DNA of 64,000 nucleotides from Holophagales bacterium (lineage in GTDB: Bacteria > Acidobacteriota > Thermoanaerobaculia > UBA5066): assembly GCA_016719485.1 (NCBI GenBank), contig JADJZB010000006.1, positions 62,001 to 126,000 on the forward strand, read 5' to 3'. The notes beneath the pieces are model-generated. The model saw nothing but the letters and a program-made list of their open reading frames with translations, ran no database searches and was not told where the DNA came from. Of the stretch, positions 8,301-18,445 are shown piece after piece; within the stretch, counting starts at the first letter, position 1, and the number at the start of each line of letters is the position of its first letter. A program made the position numbers and the translations under genes.

Positions 8301-8654
8301 GGTCGCTGGCCCATGCACGCCGCGGGTGGATCGACGAGCGCGATGGAAGCCGTCCCTCCGGCGGGGATCGACGCCAGCGGATCGAGCGCGCCGACGGCGC
8401 TGGCTGCGAAGACGTCGTTCCCTGCGGAGTGAGGGGGGGCCGGGGTCAGGAGAGGACCTGGGGGGGCGAGGGGCGGGTCGTTTGGGTCCGTCGGCACGGA
8501 CCACCACACTGCCATCGAGATGGCACCGGGTGACGGTGATCTTCAGGGTGGTGCGAGCCCGTGACGTCGCGTCCGGCTCGGTGGGCGAGGAGCCACACGA
8601 GGCAAGCGACGACGCAACCGGCAGGGCCACGGCGAGGAGAAGGGCACGCTTCAT
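8297..8654 (-). pseudogene. Small lipoprotein gene, apparently frameshifted
   Basis: The frame opening at 8654 begins with a clear lipoprotein signal, MKRALLLAVALPVASSLASC, then GSSPTEPDATSRARTTLKITVTRC. A second frame closer to the 3' end reads GNDVFAASAVGALDPLAS and IPAGGTASIALVD, and stops in an ATGA overlap with the AlkD-like gene. Together they would make a ~118-residue periplasmic lipoprotein if one frame change occurs between about 8420 and 8510. That interval holds two runs of seven G (8433-8439 and 8460-8466), common indel sites. Function unknown. It may be a sequencing artefact rather than a true pseudogene. Confidence 0.45.
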
Positions 8655-8724
8655 GACGGGCTCCTTGCGGCTGCGAGAAAGTATAGGCGAAGGACCCCGA
8701 CGGGCCCGAGCTGCCGAGCTCCGA

Positions 8725-8753
8725 TTGACGGGATCGACCTCTCCGGATATGTT
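8725..8753 (+). promoter_or_regulatory. Sigma-70-type promoter of perR-katG
   Basis: TTGACG (8725-8730), a 17-base spacer, then TATGTT (8748-8753). This is the best sigma-70 match I noticed in the window. The downstream end of the -10 element touches the 31-bp palindrome at 8752-8782, so a repressor bound there would cover the transcription start. Confidence 0.7.
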
Positions 8754-8782
8754 CCTACTTGCGGCTAATCCGCAACTAGGAA
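8752..8782 (+). promoter_or_regulatory. 31-bp palindrome, probable PerR/Fur operator
   Basis: The arms TTCCTAC-TTGCGG and CCGCAA-C-TAGGAA flank a central CTAAT. They are perfect inverted repeats apart from one mismatched pair. The site lies between the -10 element and the first ATG, and includes the likely ribosome-binding AGGA. Position and symmetry fit autoregulation of the perR-katG operon; the sequence differs from the classic AT-rich Per box of Bacillus. Confidence 0.65.
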
Positions 8783-8784
8783 GT

Positions 8785-9281
8785 ATGCGCAGAGCGGACC
8801 CAGCGGCGGCAGCAAGAGAAGGCTCCGGCACCTCGAGGTCGTTGCCCGGGAGGCGGGCCTCAAGATCACCCACCAGCGGCTCGAGATCTTCCGGGAGCTG
8901 GCGGGGACGGAGGAGCACCCCGACGCGGAAACCATCTTCCGCGCCGTCCAGCTGAGGATGCCGACCGTGTCGCTCGACACGGTCTACCGCACGCTCTGGA
9001 TGCTCCACGACCTCGGGCTCGTCACGACGCTCGGGCCGCGAGGCGACGGCGTGAGGTTCGACGCGAACCTCGACCGGCACCACCACTTCTCCTGCGTGCG
9101 CTGCGGGCTGGTGCGCGACTTCGAGAGCGCCGAGCTCGACGGCCTCCGCGTCCCCGACTCCATCAAGCGGCTCGGCAGCGTCGTGGAAGCGCACGTCGAG
9201 GTGCGCGGGCTCTGTGCGGCCTGCCAGCGCGGCCAGGAAACGTCGAAAGACAAACGCCAACCCGGAACCCGAGGAGGATGA
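8785..9281 (+). CDS. perR: PerR/Fur-family peroxide regulator (frameshifted near the start)
   Basis: The protein reads, after a small correction, MRRADPAAAAR, then RLRHLEVVAREAGLKITHQR, TVSLDTVYRTL and the metal site DRHHHFSCVRCG, with a second CAAC pair. This is a Fur-family regulator of the PerR type: winged helix (residues ~15-85), then a dimerisation and metal-sensing domain with two CxxC zinc motifs. The only ATG upstream (8785) is out of frame with the rest. The frame from 8769 to 8955 contains no ATG, GTG or TTG. A single missing base around 8814-8822 would join the two. It ends in TGA at 9279-9281, one base before the katG start, and its last codons contain the katG ribosome site. Confidence 0.8.
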
Positions 9282-9282
9282 A

Positions 9283-11478
<2,196 letters not shown>

Positions 11479-11509
11479 TCGTCGCGGTGGCGGCAGGGGA
11501 TCGAGCCGT

Positions 11510-13042
11510 TCAGAGCTCCAGCTCGATCCCCTGCGCCAGCTCGATCCGGCCGCTGAAGTTCAGGGCGTTCGTCTGGCGGCGCATGTAGGCCTTCCAGGCG
11601 TCGGAGCCGCTCTCGCGCCCGCCCCCGGTCTCCTTCTCGCCCCCGAACGCCCCGCCGATCTCGGCGCCGCTCGTTCCGGTGTTGACGTTCGCGATCCCGC
11701 AGTCGCTCCCCTCGACGGAAAGGAAGATCTCGCTCTCGACGAAGTCGTTCGTGATGATGGCGCTGGAGAGGCCCTGGGGCACCCCGTTCTGCAGCGCGAT
11801 CGCCTCCTCCAGGGTCCGGTACGGCATGACGTAGACCACAGGGGCGAAGGTCTCCTCCTGGACGATGGGCAGGTTGCCCGCCACCTCCACCAGGCACGGC
11901 GTCACGTAGCAGCCACCGGGGAGGTCCAGCCTCTCGCCGCCGCAGGCCACGCGCGCGCCCTGGCCCTTCGCCGTCTCGATGGCCTGCAGCATGGTCACCA
12001 CGGCCGAGCCGTCCACCAGGGGCCCCATGAGGTGCTCGTCGTCGAGCGGGTCGCCGATCGTCGTCGCCTCGTAGAGCGCCTTCAGGCGCTCCACGAAGGT
12101 CTCGTAGATCGACGCGTGCACGATGACCCGCCGCGTCGACGTGCAGCGCTGGCCGGATGTTCCGATGGCGCCGAAGTAGATGGCCTTGAGGGCGATCTCG
12201 AGGTCGCCCTTCTCGCTCACGATCACCGCGTTGTTGCCGCCCAGCTCGAGGATCAGGCGGCCGAAGCGTTCCTGCACGAGCTTGCCCACGTGACGGCCGC
12301 CGGGCACGGAGCCGGTGTAGGAGACGAGCGCCACCCGGGGGTCGGTGTTGATCAGGTCGCCGATGTCGCTCCCCCTCCCGATCGCCAGGCTGCAGATGGC
12401 CGGGTCGAAGCCGTGCCGCTCGAGCACGCGCTGCGCGAGGTGCGTGACGGCGAGGGCGGTGAGGGGTGTCTTGCTGGAGGGCTTCCAGAGCACGGTGTCG
12501 CCGCAGACGAGCGCGAGCGCGGCGTTCCAGCTCCAGACGGCGACGGGGAAGTTGAACGCGGTGATGACGCCGACGACGCCCAGCGGGTGCCACTGCTCCT
12601 GGAGCCGGTGCCGGCGCCGCTCGCTGGGCATGGTCAGCCCGTAGAGCTGCCGGCTGAGGCCGACGGCGAAGTCGCAGATGTCGATCATCTCCTGGACCTC
12701 GCCGAGGCCCTCGCGGAGCGTCTTGCCCATCTCGAGGGAGACGAGCCGGGCGAGGGCGTCCTTGTGGAGCCGCAGCTCGTCGCCGATCGCCTTGACCACC
12801 TCGCCCCGCTTGGGAGCCGGGACCGTCCGCCAGCCGGCGAAGGCACCGTGGCAGCGGGCGAGAATCGTGTCGAACTCGTCCTTCGTGACGTTCACCACCG
12901 TGGCCAGGAGCTCGCCGTCCACCGGGGAGACCACCGCCTGGGCCTTGCCGCTGCCGATCCACTCGCCCGCGAAGCCGCCGAGGTTCCGCTCTTCGATTCC
13001 CAGTCCGGAAAGGATGCTCGCCGTCTTCTGCGTCGTGGCCAT
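11510..13042 (-). CDS. ALDH7-type aldehyde dehydrogenase (aminoadipate-semialdehyde type)
   Basis: This 510-residue NAD-dependent dehydrogenase has the family elements: AFNFPVAVWSWNAALAL, SYTGSVPGGRHVGKLV, LELGGNNAVIV with the general-base Glu, and the Cys nucleophile in GTSGQRCTSTRRV. The C-terminal signature GGAFGGEKETGGGRESGSDAWK is typical of ALDH7 (antiquitin/AmaB), which oxidises alpha-aminoadipate semialdehyde (piperideine-6-carboxylate) in lysine catabolism. No other lysine genes lie nearby, so the substrate is inferred. The ATG at 13042 has GGAGG upstream. Two palindromes lie just upstream. It is convergent with katG across a 31-base gap. Confidence 0.9.
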   Translation of the reverse strand: MATTQKTASILSGLGIEERNLGGFAGEWIGSGKAQAVVSPVDGELLATVVNVTKDEFDTILARCHGAFAGWRTVPAPKRGEVVKAIGDELRLHKDALARLVSLEMGKTLREGLGEVQEMIDICDFAVGLSRQLYGLTMPSERRRHRLQEQWHPLGVVGVITAFNFPVAVWSWNAALALVCGDTVLWKPSSKTPLTALAVTHLAQRVLERHGFDPAICSLAIGRGSDIGDLINTDPRVALVSYTGSVPGGRHVGKLVQERFGRLILELGGNNAVIVSEKGDLEIALKAIYFGAIGTSGQRCTSTRRVIVHASIYETFVERLKALYEATTIGDPLDDEHLMGPLVDGSAVVTMLQAIETAKGQGARVACGGERLDLPGGCYVTPCLVEVAGNLPIVQEETFAPVVYVMPYRTLEEAIALQNGVPQGLSSAIITNDFVESEIFLSVEGSDCGIANVNTGTSGAEIGGAFGGEKETGGGRESGSDAWKAYMRRQTNALNFSGRIELAQGIELEL

Positions 13043-13064
13043 GTCCCGTACCTCCAGGGCGCCC

Positions 13065-13070
13065 GTTATA
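13065..13070 (-). promoter_or_regulatory. Candidate -10 element of the ALDH gene
   Basis: TATAAC on the minus strand lies 23 bases before the ATG. At the usual 17-base distance the -35 region (TATGTG) is poor and lies inside the 20-bp palindrome at 13079-13098, which fits a regulated promoter. Confidence 0.4.
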
Positions 13071-13078
13071 GAGGGTCG

Positions 13079-13098
13079 TGAGCTATTCACATAGCTCA
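13079..13098. promoter_or_regulatory. Perfect 20-bp palindromic operator upstream of ALDH
   Basis: TGAGCTAT, four bases, then ATAGCTCA: a perfect 8-bp inverted repeat covering the -35 position of the ALDH promoter. It lies in a conspicuously AT-rich stretch of an otherwise GC-rich sequence. GntR- or TetR-type dimers bind such sites; no such regulator gene is adjacent. Confidence 0.55.
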
Positions 13099-13115
13099 TT
13101 GTTTTCATCCATTGA

Positions 13116-13130
13116 ATGACTACGAGTCAT
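13116..13130. promoter_or_regulatory. Second palindrome upstream of ALDH
   Basis: ATGACT, three bases, then AGTCAT. This perfect 6-bp inverted repeat starts 18 bases beyond the first palindrome. The sequence differs from the first, so it is either a separate regulator site or the terminator/leader region of the neighbouring ParA gene. Confidence 0.35.
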
Positions 13131-13144
13131 GAGGCGCCGCGGGC

Positions 13145-13903
13145 TCAGACGAGGCCGAGATCCTCGGCGAGGAGCGCGTAGTCGACCGCGCCCCGCGCGG
13201 AGGGGTCGAGCTCGTAGATCGTCTTTCCCGTCCGGGGTGCTTCGGCGAGCGCCGCGTTGATCCGGATGGGGGACAGGATCTTCGTGAATCTCTCGCGGAT
13301 CGCGTCGAGCGTCTCGTCCGACACGCGGGTCCTCAGGTCGTAGAAGGTCGGCAGGACGCCGTCGATCCGCAGCGGCTTCGGCCGGTCCGCGTCGATTGCC
13401 GCCACGAACCGCTTCGTGCGCTCGAGGGCGGGCAGCGAGAGCGGCTCGAGCTTGGCAGGCAGGATGAGCTCGTGGGCGGCGAACCAGGCGTTCTCGAGGA
13501 GGAGCGAGGCGGAGGGAGGGCAGTCGAGGAGGACGACGTCGTAGTCCTCCCCGTCGAGGTCCCCGAGGCGCCGCTCGAGCCTGTGACGCCGCTTTTCCTT
13601 CCCCTTCTCGCGCAGCTGGTCCTCCGCGGCCAGGAGCCGGGCTCCCGCCACGACCACGTCGAGGTTCGGCCGGTTCTCTCGCGCGACGACGTCCTCGAAC
13701 GCCGCCTCACCGACGAGCCAGGCGTCGAGGCCCACGTCGCCGCCGAGCCCGATCGAAGAGCCCACGCACCCCTGCGGGTCGACGTCCACGAGCAGTACCC
13801 TGCGCCCGGCCCGCGCGCAGGCGGCCGCCAGGTTGACGGCCGTGGTCGTCTTTCCCACGCCGCCCTTGAGGGCGGAGATCGCGAGGAGCCGTCTTTTTCG
13901 CAT
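13145..13903 (-). CDS. Orphan ParA/MinD-like ATPase
   Basis: This 252-residue deviant Walker ATPase contains KGGVGKTTTAVNLAAACARAG (Walker A, residues ~12-18), DVDPQG and DVVLLDCPPSASLL. Such proteins position chromosomes, plasmids or protein cargos by cycling on the nucleoid. No parB or centromere-like repeats are beside it: the neighbours are a dehydrogenase and an aldo/keto reductase. It may position something other than DNA. The ATG at 13903 was preferred; a GTG at 13927 would add eight residues. Confidence 0.85.
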   Translation of the reverse strand: MRKRRLLAISALKGGVGKTTTAVNLAAACARAGRRVLLVDVDPQGCVGSSIGLGGDVGLDAWLVGEAAFEDVVARENRPNLDVVVAGARLLAAEDQLREKGKEKRRHRLERRLGDLDGEDYDVVLLDCPPSASLLLENAWFAAHELILPAKLEPLSLPALERTKRFVAAIDADRPKPLRIDGVLPTFYDLRTRVSDETLDAIRERFTKILSPIRINAALAEAPRTGKTIYELDPSARGAVDYALLAEDLGLV

Positions 13904-13967
13904 CGGAGACCGCCGGAATTCTGACACGGTGACGTCCGCCGGCTCGAACCGGCGCGCCGGCGGGCTG

Positions 13968-14960
13968 TCAGCGACCGACGAGCTTCTGAAGGTGTTCGGG
14001 GTACCGGGCTCCGTGCACCGGGATCTCCGCGGCGGCCGTGTCGATCTGGCGGAGGTCCTCGGCCGTCAGCTCGATCTGGGTCGCTCCGAGGTTCTCTTCC
14101 AGGCGGTTCAGCTTCGTGGTCCCCGGGATCGGCACGATCCAGGGCTTCTGCCCGAGCAGCCAGGCGAGCGCGATCTGGGCGGGGGTCGCCCCCCGGACCG
14201 ACCCGATGGCGGCGAGCAGGTCGACGAGGCCCCGGTTCGCCTTCATGGCTTCGGGCTTGAAGCGGGGGAGCCCGCTGCGAAAGTCGGTGGCGGCGAACTC
14301 GGTCTTCTCGTCCATCCTTCCGGTGAGGAACCCCCTGCCGAGCGGGCTGTAGGGAACGAATCCGATCCCGAGCTCCTCGAGGGTCGGCAGCACGTCGACC
14401 TCGGGCTCCCTCCACCAGAGCGAGTACTCGCTCTGGAGCGCGGTGACGGGCTGGACCGCGTGCGCGCGGCGGATCGTCCCCACGCCGGCTTCGGAGAGGC
14501 CGAAATGCCTGACCTTGCCCTGCTGGATCAGCTCCTTGACGGCCCCGGCGACGTCTTCGATCGGGACCTGGGGGTCGACGCGGTGCTGGTAGAAGAGGTC
14601 GATCGTCTCGACCCTGAGCCGCCCGAGCGAGGCCTCCGCGACCTCCCGGATGTGCTCCGGCCGGCTGTCGAGGCCCGCCCACGGCCCTCCCGCCTCGCCC
14701 AGCTTGAATCCGAACTTCGTGGCGATGGCCACCCGCCCGCGGAAGGGAGCGAGGGCTTCCCCCACGAGCTCTTCGTTCGTGTACGGGCCGTAGACCTCGG
14801 CGGTGTCGAAGAAGGTGACGCCGCGATCGACGGCCGCGTGGAGGAGCGAGGTCATGTCCTGCCTGTTCCGGGGCGGGCCGTACGAGAAGCTCATCCCCAT
14901 GCAGCCGAGGCCGAGGGCGGAGACTTCGAGTCCGTTCCTGCCGAGCACGCGTTTCTGCAC
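13968..14960 (-). CDS. Aldo/keto reductase, intact
   Basis: This 330-residue NADPH-dependent TIM-barrel reductase has the full catalytic tetrad D52, Y57, K82 and H126 (FFDTAEVYGPY, IATKFGF, DLFYQHRVD). It belongs to the large group that reduces aldehydes, quinones or sugars (AKR11/13-like); substrate not readable. It is the parent-like paralogue of the remnant at 149-769, with near-identical C-terminal halves. Transcription runs in the same direction as the ParA gene, 64 bases before it. Confidence 0.93.
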   Translation of the reverse strand: MQKRVLGRNGLEVSALGLGCMGMSFSYGPPRNRQDMTSLLHAAVDRGVTFFDTAEVYGPYTNEELVGEALAPFRGRVAIATKFGFKLGEAGGPWAGLDSRPEHIREVAEASLGRLRVETIDLFYQHRVDPQVPIEDVAGAVKELIQQGKVRHFGLSEAGVGTIRRAHAVQPVTALQSEYSLWWREPEVDVLPTLEELGIGFVPYSPLGRGFLTGRMDEKTEFAATDFRSGLPRFKPEAMKANRGLVDLLAAIGSVRGATPAQIALAWLLGQKPWIVPIPGTTKLNRLEENLGATQIELTAEDLRQIDTAAAEIPVHGARYPEHLQKLVGR

Positions 14961-14995
14961 GCCATCCTCCTGTTCGGTGGACTATGGAGTGGGGC

Positions 14996-15652
14996 TCACC
15001 AGGGGGACCCGTAGAGCCCCTTGACGAGGATCCAGGCGGAAAGCCCGATGAGAAGGCCCCCGCTCACCAGTCTCACGAGCAGGGGTCGGGTGCGCAGGAA
15101 AGAGGTCTTCTCCCGAAAGGCCTGGGAGGCGTACGCCGCGACGAGCATCGGCAGCGCGAACCCGAGGCTGTAGAAGCCGAGGAGTGCCATGCCTTCGCCC
15201 AGCTGGGCCCTGGCCGCGACCATGCCGAGGATCGCGCTGAGGAACGGGCCGACGCAGGGGATCCAGACGAGCCCGAGAGACGCGCCCAGGACTGCGCCCG
15301 ACCAGAGACCTTTCGTGCGATTCGCGGAGATGCCGACCTGCAAGCGTTTGAACGGGTTGACGTCCGCCAGGACGAGGATGCCGATGACGCCGATGAGGAC
15401 GGCGACCGGCTTCTCCAGTCGCACGAGGAGCGGCCCGACCACGGCGCCGAAGAGCGACGAGAGGGCCCCCATGAGAACGAATGCGGACATCAGCCCGGTC
15501 ACGATCGCGAGCGGGCGGAACCGGTGCTCTCCCGGCTGGCCCGCCATCACGATCGGCAGAACCGGAAGGACGCACGGGGAGACGATGCTGGCGAGGCCCG
15601 CTCCGATGGCGAAGACGGCGTTGGCCAGGCTGAACCCGGCGGGCGAATCCAC
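14996..15652 (-). CDS. ccdA: CcdA-like thiol electron carrier
   Basis: This 218-residue protein has six to seven membrane helices. The two redox cysteines are in the family positions: SPCVLPVLP in helix 1 and WIPCVGPFL in helix 4. CcdA moves reducing equivalents from cytoplasmic thioredoxin to periplasmic thiol proteins, for example in cytochrome c maturation. It starts with GTG 15 bases after the thioredoxin-like gene, so the two form an operon and probably a functional pair. Confidence 0.9.
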   Translation of the reverse strand: MDSPAGFSLANAVFAIGAGLASIVSPCVLPVLPIVMAGQPGEHRFRPLAIVTGLMSAFVLMGALSSLFGAVVGPLLVRLEKPVAVLIGVIGILVLADVNPFKRLQVGISANRTKGLWSGAVLGASLGLVWIPCVGPFLSAILGMVAARAQLGEGMALLGFYSLGFALPMLVAAYASQAFREKTSFLRTRPLLVRLVSGGLLIGLSAWILVKGLYGSPW

Positions 15653-15667
15653 TCCGGCGCCCCCGAC

Positions 15668-16081
15668 TCAGCGGCCCGACTTCTCGCGGATGCCCGACAG
15701 GATGGTCTCGGCCGACTGGATACCGGGGGAGTAGCGGTGAACCTCCCTGCCGTCGGCACCGACGAGGATCAGGTTCGGGAGGGAGCGGACGCCGAACCTG
15801 TAGAAGGCCTCGCGGTCGGCGGGGACGTCCGTGCGGACGTAGCGAAGGGCCGCGAGCGGCTCCCACCGGGCCCGGCTCGCCACGAGGATCTCGTCCTGGG
15901 TGCGGCACGGGCTGCCGCCCGGATTCATGAAGAAGTAGAGGGTCGGCTTGGGTGCGCTCGGCGTCGACGGCTTCGTCCCGGAAGGCGGGGCCGGCGCAGC
16001 GCCAAGGGGGACCGACACGACGGCCGCGAGGAGAACGAGCAGGAAACGGCCGGGGGTGAAGGGTCTCCGTGTAGAGGTCAT
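15668..16081 (-). CDS. Periplasmic thioredoxin-fold protein with a single cysteine
   Basis: This exported protein is 137 residues long. A signal peptide (residues ~1-28, ending LGAAPAPP) is followed by a proline-rich linker and a thioredoxin fold: TLYFFMNPGGSPCRTQD, then RSLPNLILVGADGREVHRYSPG with the cis-Pro equivalent. The usual CxxC is reduced to one Cys, with Gly in place of the first. It is immediately upstream of ccdA, so it may take electrons from CcdA through that Cys. It could be a monothiol reductant or a chaperone. Confidence 0.75.
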   Translation of the reverse strand: MTSTRRPFTPGRFLLVLLAAVVSVPLGAAPAPPSGTKPSTPSAPKPTLYFFMNPGGSPCRTQDEILVASRARWEPLAALRYVRTDVPADREAFYRFGVRSLPNLILVGADGREVHRYSPGIQSAETILSGIREKSGR

Positions 16082-16085
16082 GTCG

Positions 16086-16119
16086 CCCCCCCCGGGGGGG
16101 GCCGGGGGAGAGGGGGGGG
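16086..16119. repeat. C8-G8 palindrome and G-run cluster
   Basis: Eight C followed directly by eight G (16086-16101), then G5 and G8 runs. It lies between osmC and the thioredoxin-like gene, and its G-run face is four bases from the thioredoxin-like ATG on the mRNA. It could form a terminator-like or G-quadruplex structure. Such tracts are also prone to assembly error. Confidence 0.5.
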
Positions 16120-16142
16120 CCCCCGCCGCCCCCGTCAGGGCG

Positions 16143-16538
16143 TCAGACCGCGACGGTGTGGATCGCCGGCGCTTCCACCAGGTGCCTCTTCACGGCGCAC
16201 TGGTCGGCGGCGCGGACGACGGCGGTCCGGTACTTCTCGGGAAAGCCGGGGGGAAGGGAGATCTGGATCCTGATGTCGGAAATGAGCTTCGTGTCGGGGT
16301 TGCGCTCCCAGGCCATCGAGACGGACATCCCCTCGGTGGGGATCTCCCTTTCCTGGCAGAACCGCAGCGCGTAGAACCCGGCGCAGGTGCCGATCGAGGC
16401 CAGGAAGAGCTCGAAGGGGGCGGGTGCCGTTCCGCCGCCTCCGTGGCGCACGGGCTGGTCGGTCCTGATCGTGGTCCCCTCGAAGTGAGCCTCGACGGCG
16501 ACGCCTCCCGGGAAAGTGATCTCCATGTTGCTGGCCAT
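16143..16538 (-). CDS. OsmC-family peroxiredoxin-like protein
   Basis: This small protein of 131 residues has the OsmC layout: strand PVRHGGGGTAPAPFELFLASIGTCAGFYAL with the first active Cys, and DQCAVKRHLVEAP with the second. OsmC/Ohr proteins use the two thiols to detoxify organic peroxides; this member resembles the YhfA-like subgroup. The start ATG at 16538 precedes MASNMEITF. It is upstream of, and co-oriented with, the thioredoxin-like/ccdA pair, a possible source of thiol reducing power. Confidence 0.88.
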   Translation of the reverse strand: MASNMEITFPGGVAVEAHFEGTTIRTDQPVRHGGGGTAPAPFELFLASIGTCAGFYALRFCQEREIPTEGMSVSMAWERNPDTKLISDIRIQISLPPGFPEKYRTAVVRAADQCAVKRHLVEAPAIHTVAV

Positions 16539-16607
16539 CGGTTCCGTTCCCCTTCTCGATGTGGGTGCTGGCGGCAGGTCCGCCCCGGGAAGCATAGCAC
16601 TAAATGG

Positions 16608-18395
16608 TTATATAGTTATGTCGACGGGGCCGTACATGGCGTCGATGGTGTCGCCGTAGTGCTGCTCGACCACGCGCCGCCGGACCTTGAGGGTGGGCGT
16701 GAGCTCCCCGGCGTCCTGCGTCAGCTCCCGCGGCAGCACCTTGAAGCGCTTGATCTGCTCGTAGCCGGCGAGCTCGCTCGAGCGCTCGAGAAGGACTTGC
16801 CTGTAGATGGCCTCGACCTCGGGACGGTTCGCCAGCTCCTCGCGCGAGGAGAAGGGGATCCCGTCCTTCCTCGCGCGCTCCTCGAGCGCCGGGAAGTTCG
16901 GCACGATGAGGGCGCTGAGGAAGCTCCGCCGGTCGCCGATGACGACGACCTGCTCGAGCAGGGGGTGCCCGGCGAGCATCCCTTCGACGCGCTGGGGCGC
17001 GACGTTCTTGCCCTGCGAGGTGATGATGAGGTCCTTGATGCGATCCGTGATGCGCAGGTAGCCGTCCGGCTCGAGCACGCCGACGTCGCCGGTCTTGAAC
17101 CACCCGTCCTGGAACGCCGCGGCGGTCTCGGCGGGCTTGCCCCAGTAGCCCTTCATCACGTTGTCGCCACGCACCTGCACCTCGCCCGCGTCGCCGATCC
17201 GCACCTCGCAGCCCGGGATGGGGCGGCCGACGGTGCCGAAGCGGAAGGCGCCGGGTGCGTTGCAGGTGACCATGGGCGAGGTCTCGGTGAGGCCGTAGCC
17301 CTGGCAGACGAGGAGGCCCACCGAAAGGAAGAACTCTTCGATCTCCTTGCTCAGCGGCGCGCCGCCGGCCGAGAAGAACCTCTTGTCGCCGCCCACGGCC
17401 TCCCTGATCTTCGAGAGGACCAGCTTGTCGGCGAGCGCGTGCCGCACCCTGAGCGCAGGGCTCACCCGCTGGCCGGTGCGGCTCGCGTGCTCGAAAGCCG
17501 AGCCCACGCCGAGCGCCCAGCGGAACAGGCGCCTGCGCAGGGGCGAGCTCTTCGAGACGCGGTCCTGTATGGCGGCGAAGACCTTCTCGTAGAGCCGCGG
17601 GACGCTCACCATCGCGGTGGGCCGGACCTCGGGCATGGCCGTGACGGCGTCCTTGGGGTCACGCACGTACACGTTGGCCGCGCCGCTGCGAAATACGAAG
17701 TACGACCAGGCGCGCTCGTAGACGTGGCTCAGCGGCAGGAAGCAGAGGCTGCGGTCCTCGGGGCCGAACTCGAAACGCTCGTCGAGAGCGCGGAACTGCG
17801 AAGCGAAGTTGGCATGGGTGAGCATGGCGCCCTTGCGGTCGCCCGTGGTCCCCGAGGTGTAGATGATGGTGGCGAGGTCCTCGAGCCTCGCCGCGGCCAG
17901 GCGGGTCTCGACCTGGGCGGCGCTCTCGGGCGTGGCGCGGGCGAGGAAGTCGGCGAGCGACGAGGAGCGTGGACCGGAAAGGCGCGTCGCCGGGTCGAAC
18001 GCGACGAGCGCGGGCGCGCCCGACTCGAACGCCATCACCTTGTCGTGCTGCTCTTGTCCGCCGACGAAGACGAGCTTCGCGCCGGAGTCGAGGAAGACCT
18101 GCTCCGCCTGCTTGCTCGTGTCCGTCGCGTAGATGGGCACGCCGACGGCGCCGGCCATCAGCACACCGAAGTCGGCGATGGCCCAGTCGGGTCCGTTCGG
18201 CGCGAAGATCGCCACCCGGTCTCCGGCTGCGATGCCGGCGCTGACCAGGGCGCGCGCCATGGCCTCGACGCGCGTTGCGAGCTCGGCGTAGGTGATGGAG
18301 CGCCAGCCCTGGGGGTCGCGGGTGCGCATCGCCTCACGCGGGCCGAAACGAGCCGCCGATTCCCGGATCAGGCGTGACAGATGGACCAGAGCCAT
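16608..18395 (-). CDS. Long-chain acyl-CoA synthetase (AMP-forming)
   Basis: This 595-residue AMP-binding enzyme activates fatty acids to acyl-CoA. Motifs: IIYTSGTTGDRKGAMLTH (P-loop), CQGYGLTETSP, DGWFKTGDVGVLEPDGYLRITDR and IITSQGKNVAPQRVE with the C-terminal catalytic Lys region. It resembles the FadD15/FAA type. The ATG at 18395 has GGGAGGAG upstream. It lies 50 bases after the acyl-reductase-like gene on the same strand. The pair could interconvert fatty acid, acyl thioester and aldehyde. Confidence 0.93.
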   Translation of the reverse strand: MALVHLSRLIRESAARFGPREAMRTRDPQGWRSITYAELATRVEAMARALVSAGIAAGDRVAIFAPNGPDWAIADFGVLMAGAVGVPIYATDTSKQAEQVFLDSGAKLVFVGGQEQHDKVMAFESGAPALVAFDPATRLSGPRSSSLADFLARATPESAAQVETRLAAARLEDLATIIYTSGTTGDRKGAMLTHANFASQFRALDERFEFGPEDRSLCFLPLSHVYERAWSYFVFRSGAANVYVRDPKDAVTAMPEVRPTAMVSVPRLYEKVFAAIQDRVSKSSPLRRRLFRWALGVGSAFEHASRTGQRVSPALRVRHALADKLVLSKIREAVGGDKRFFSAGGAPLSKEIEEFFLSVGLLVCQGYGLTETSPMVTCNAPGAFRFGTVGRPIPGCEVRIGDAGEVQVRGDNVMKGYWGKPAETAAAFQDGWFKTGDVGVLEPDGYLRITDRIKDLIITSQGKNVAPQRVEGMLAGHPLLEQVVVIGDRRSFLSALIVPNFPALEERARKDGIPFSSREELANRPEVEAIYRQVLLERSSELAGYEQIKRFKVLPRELTQDAGELTPTLKVRRRVVEQHYGDTIDAMYGPVDITI

Positions 18396-18445
18396 GGTGC
18401 TCCTCCCTTCGGTTGTGACGGGGTGCTCCCCGAGGTCGGCAGCCG

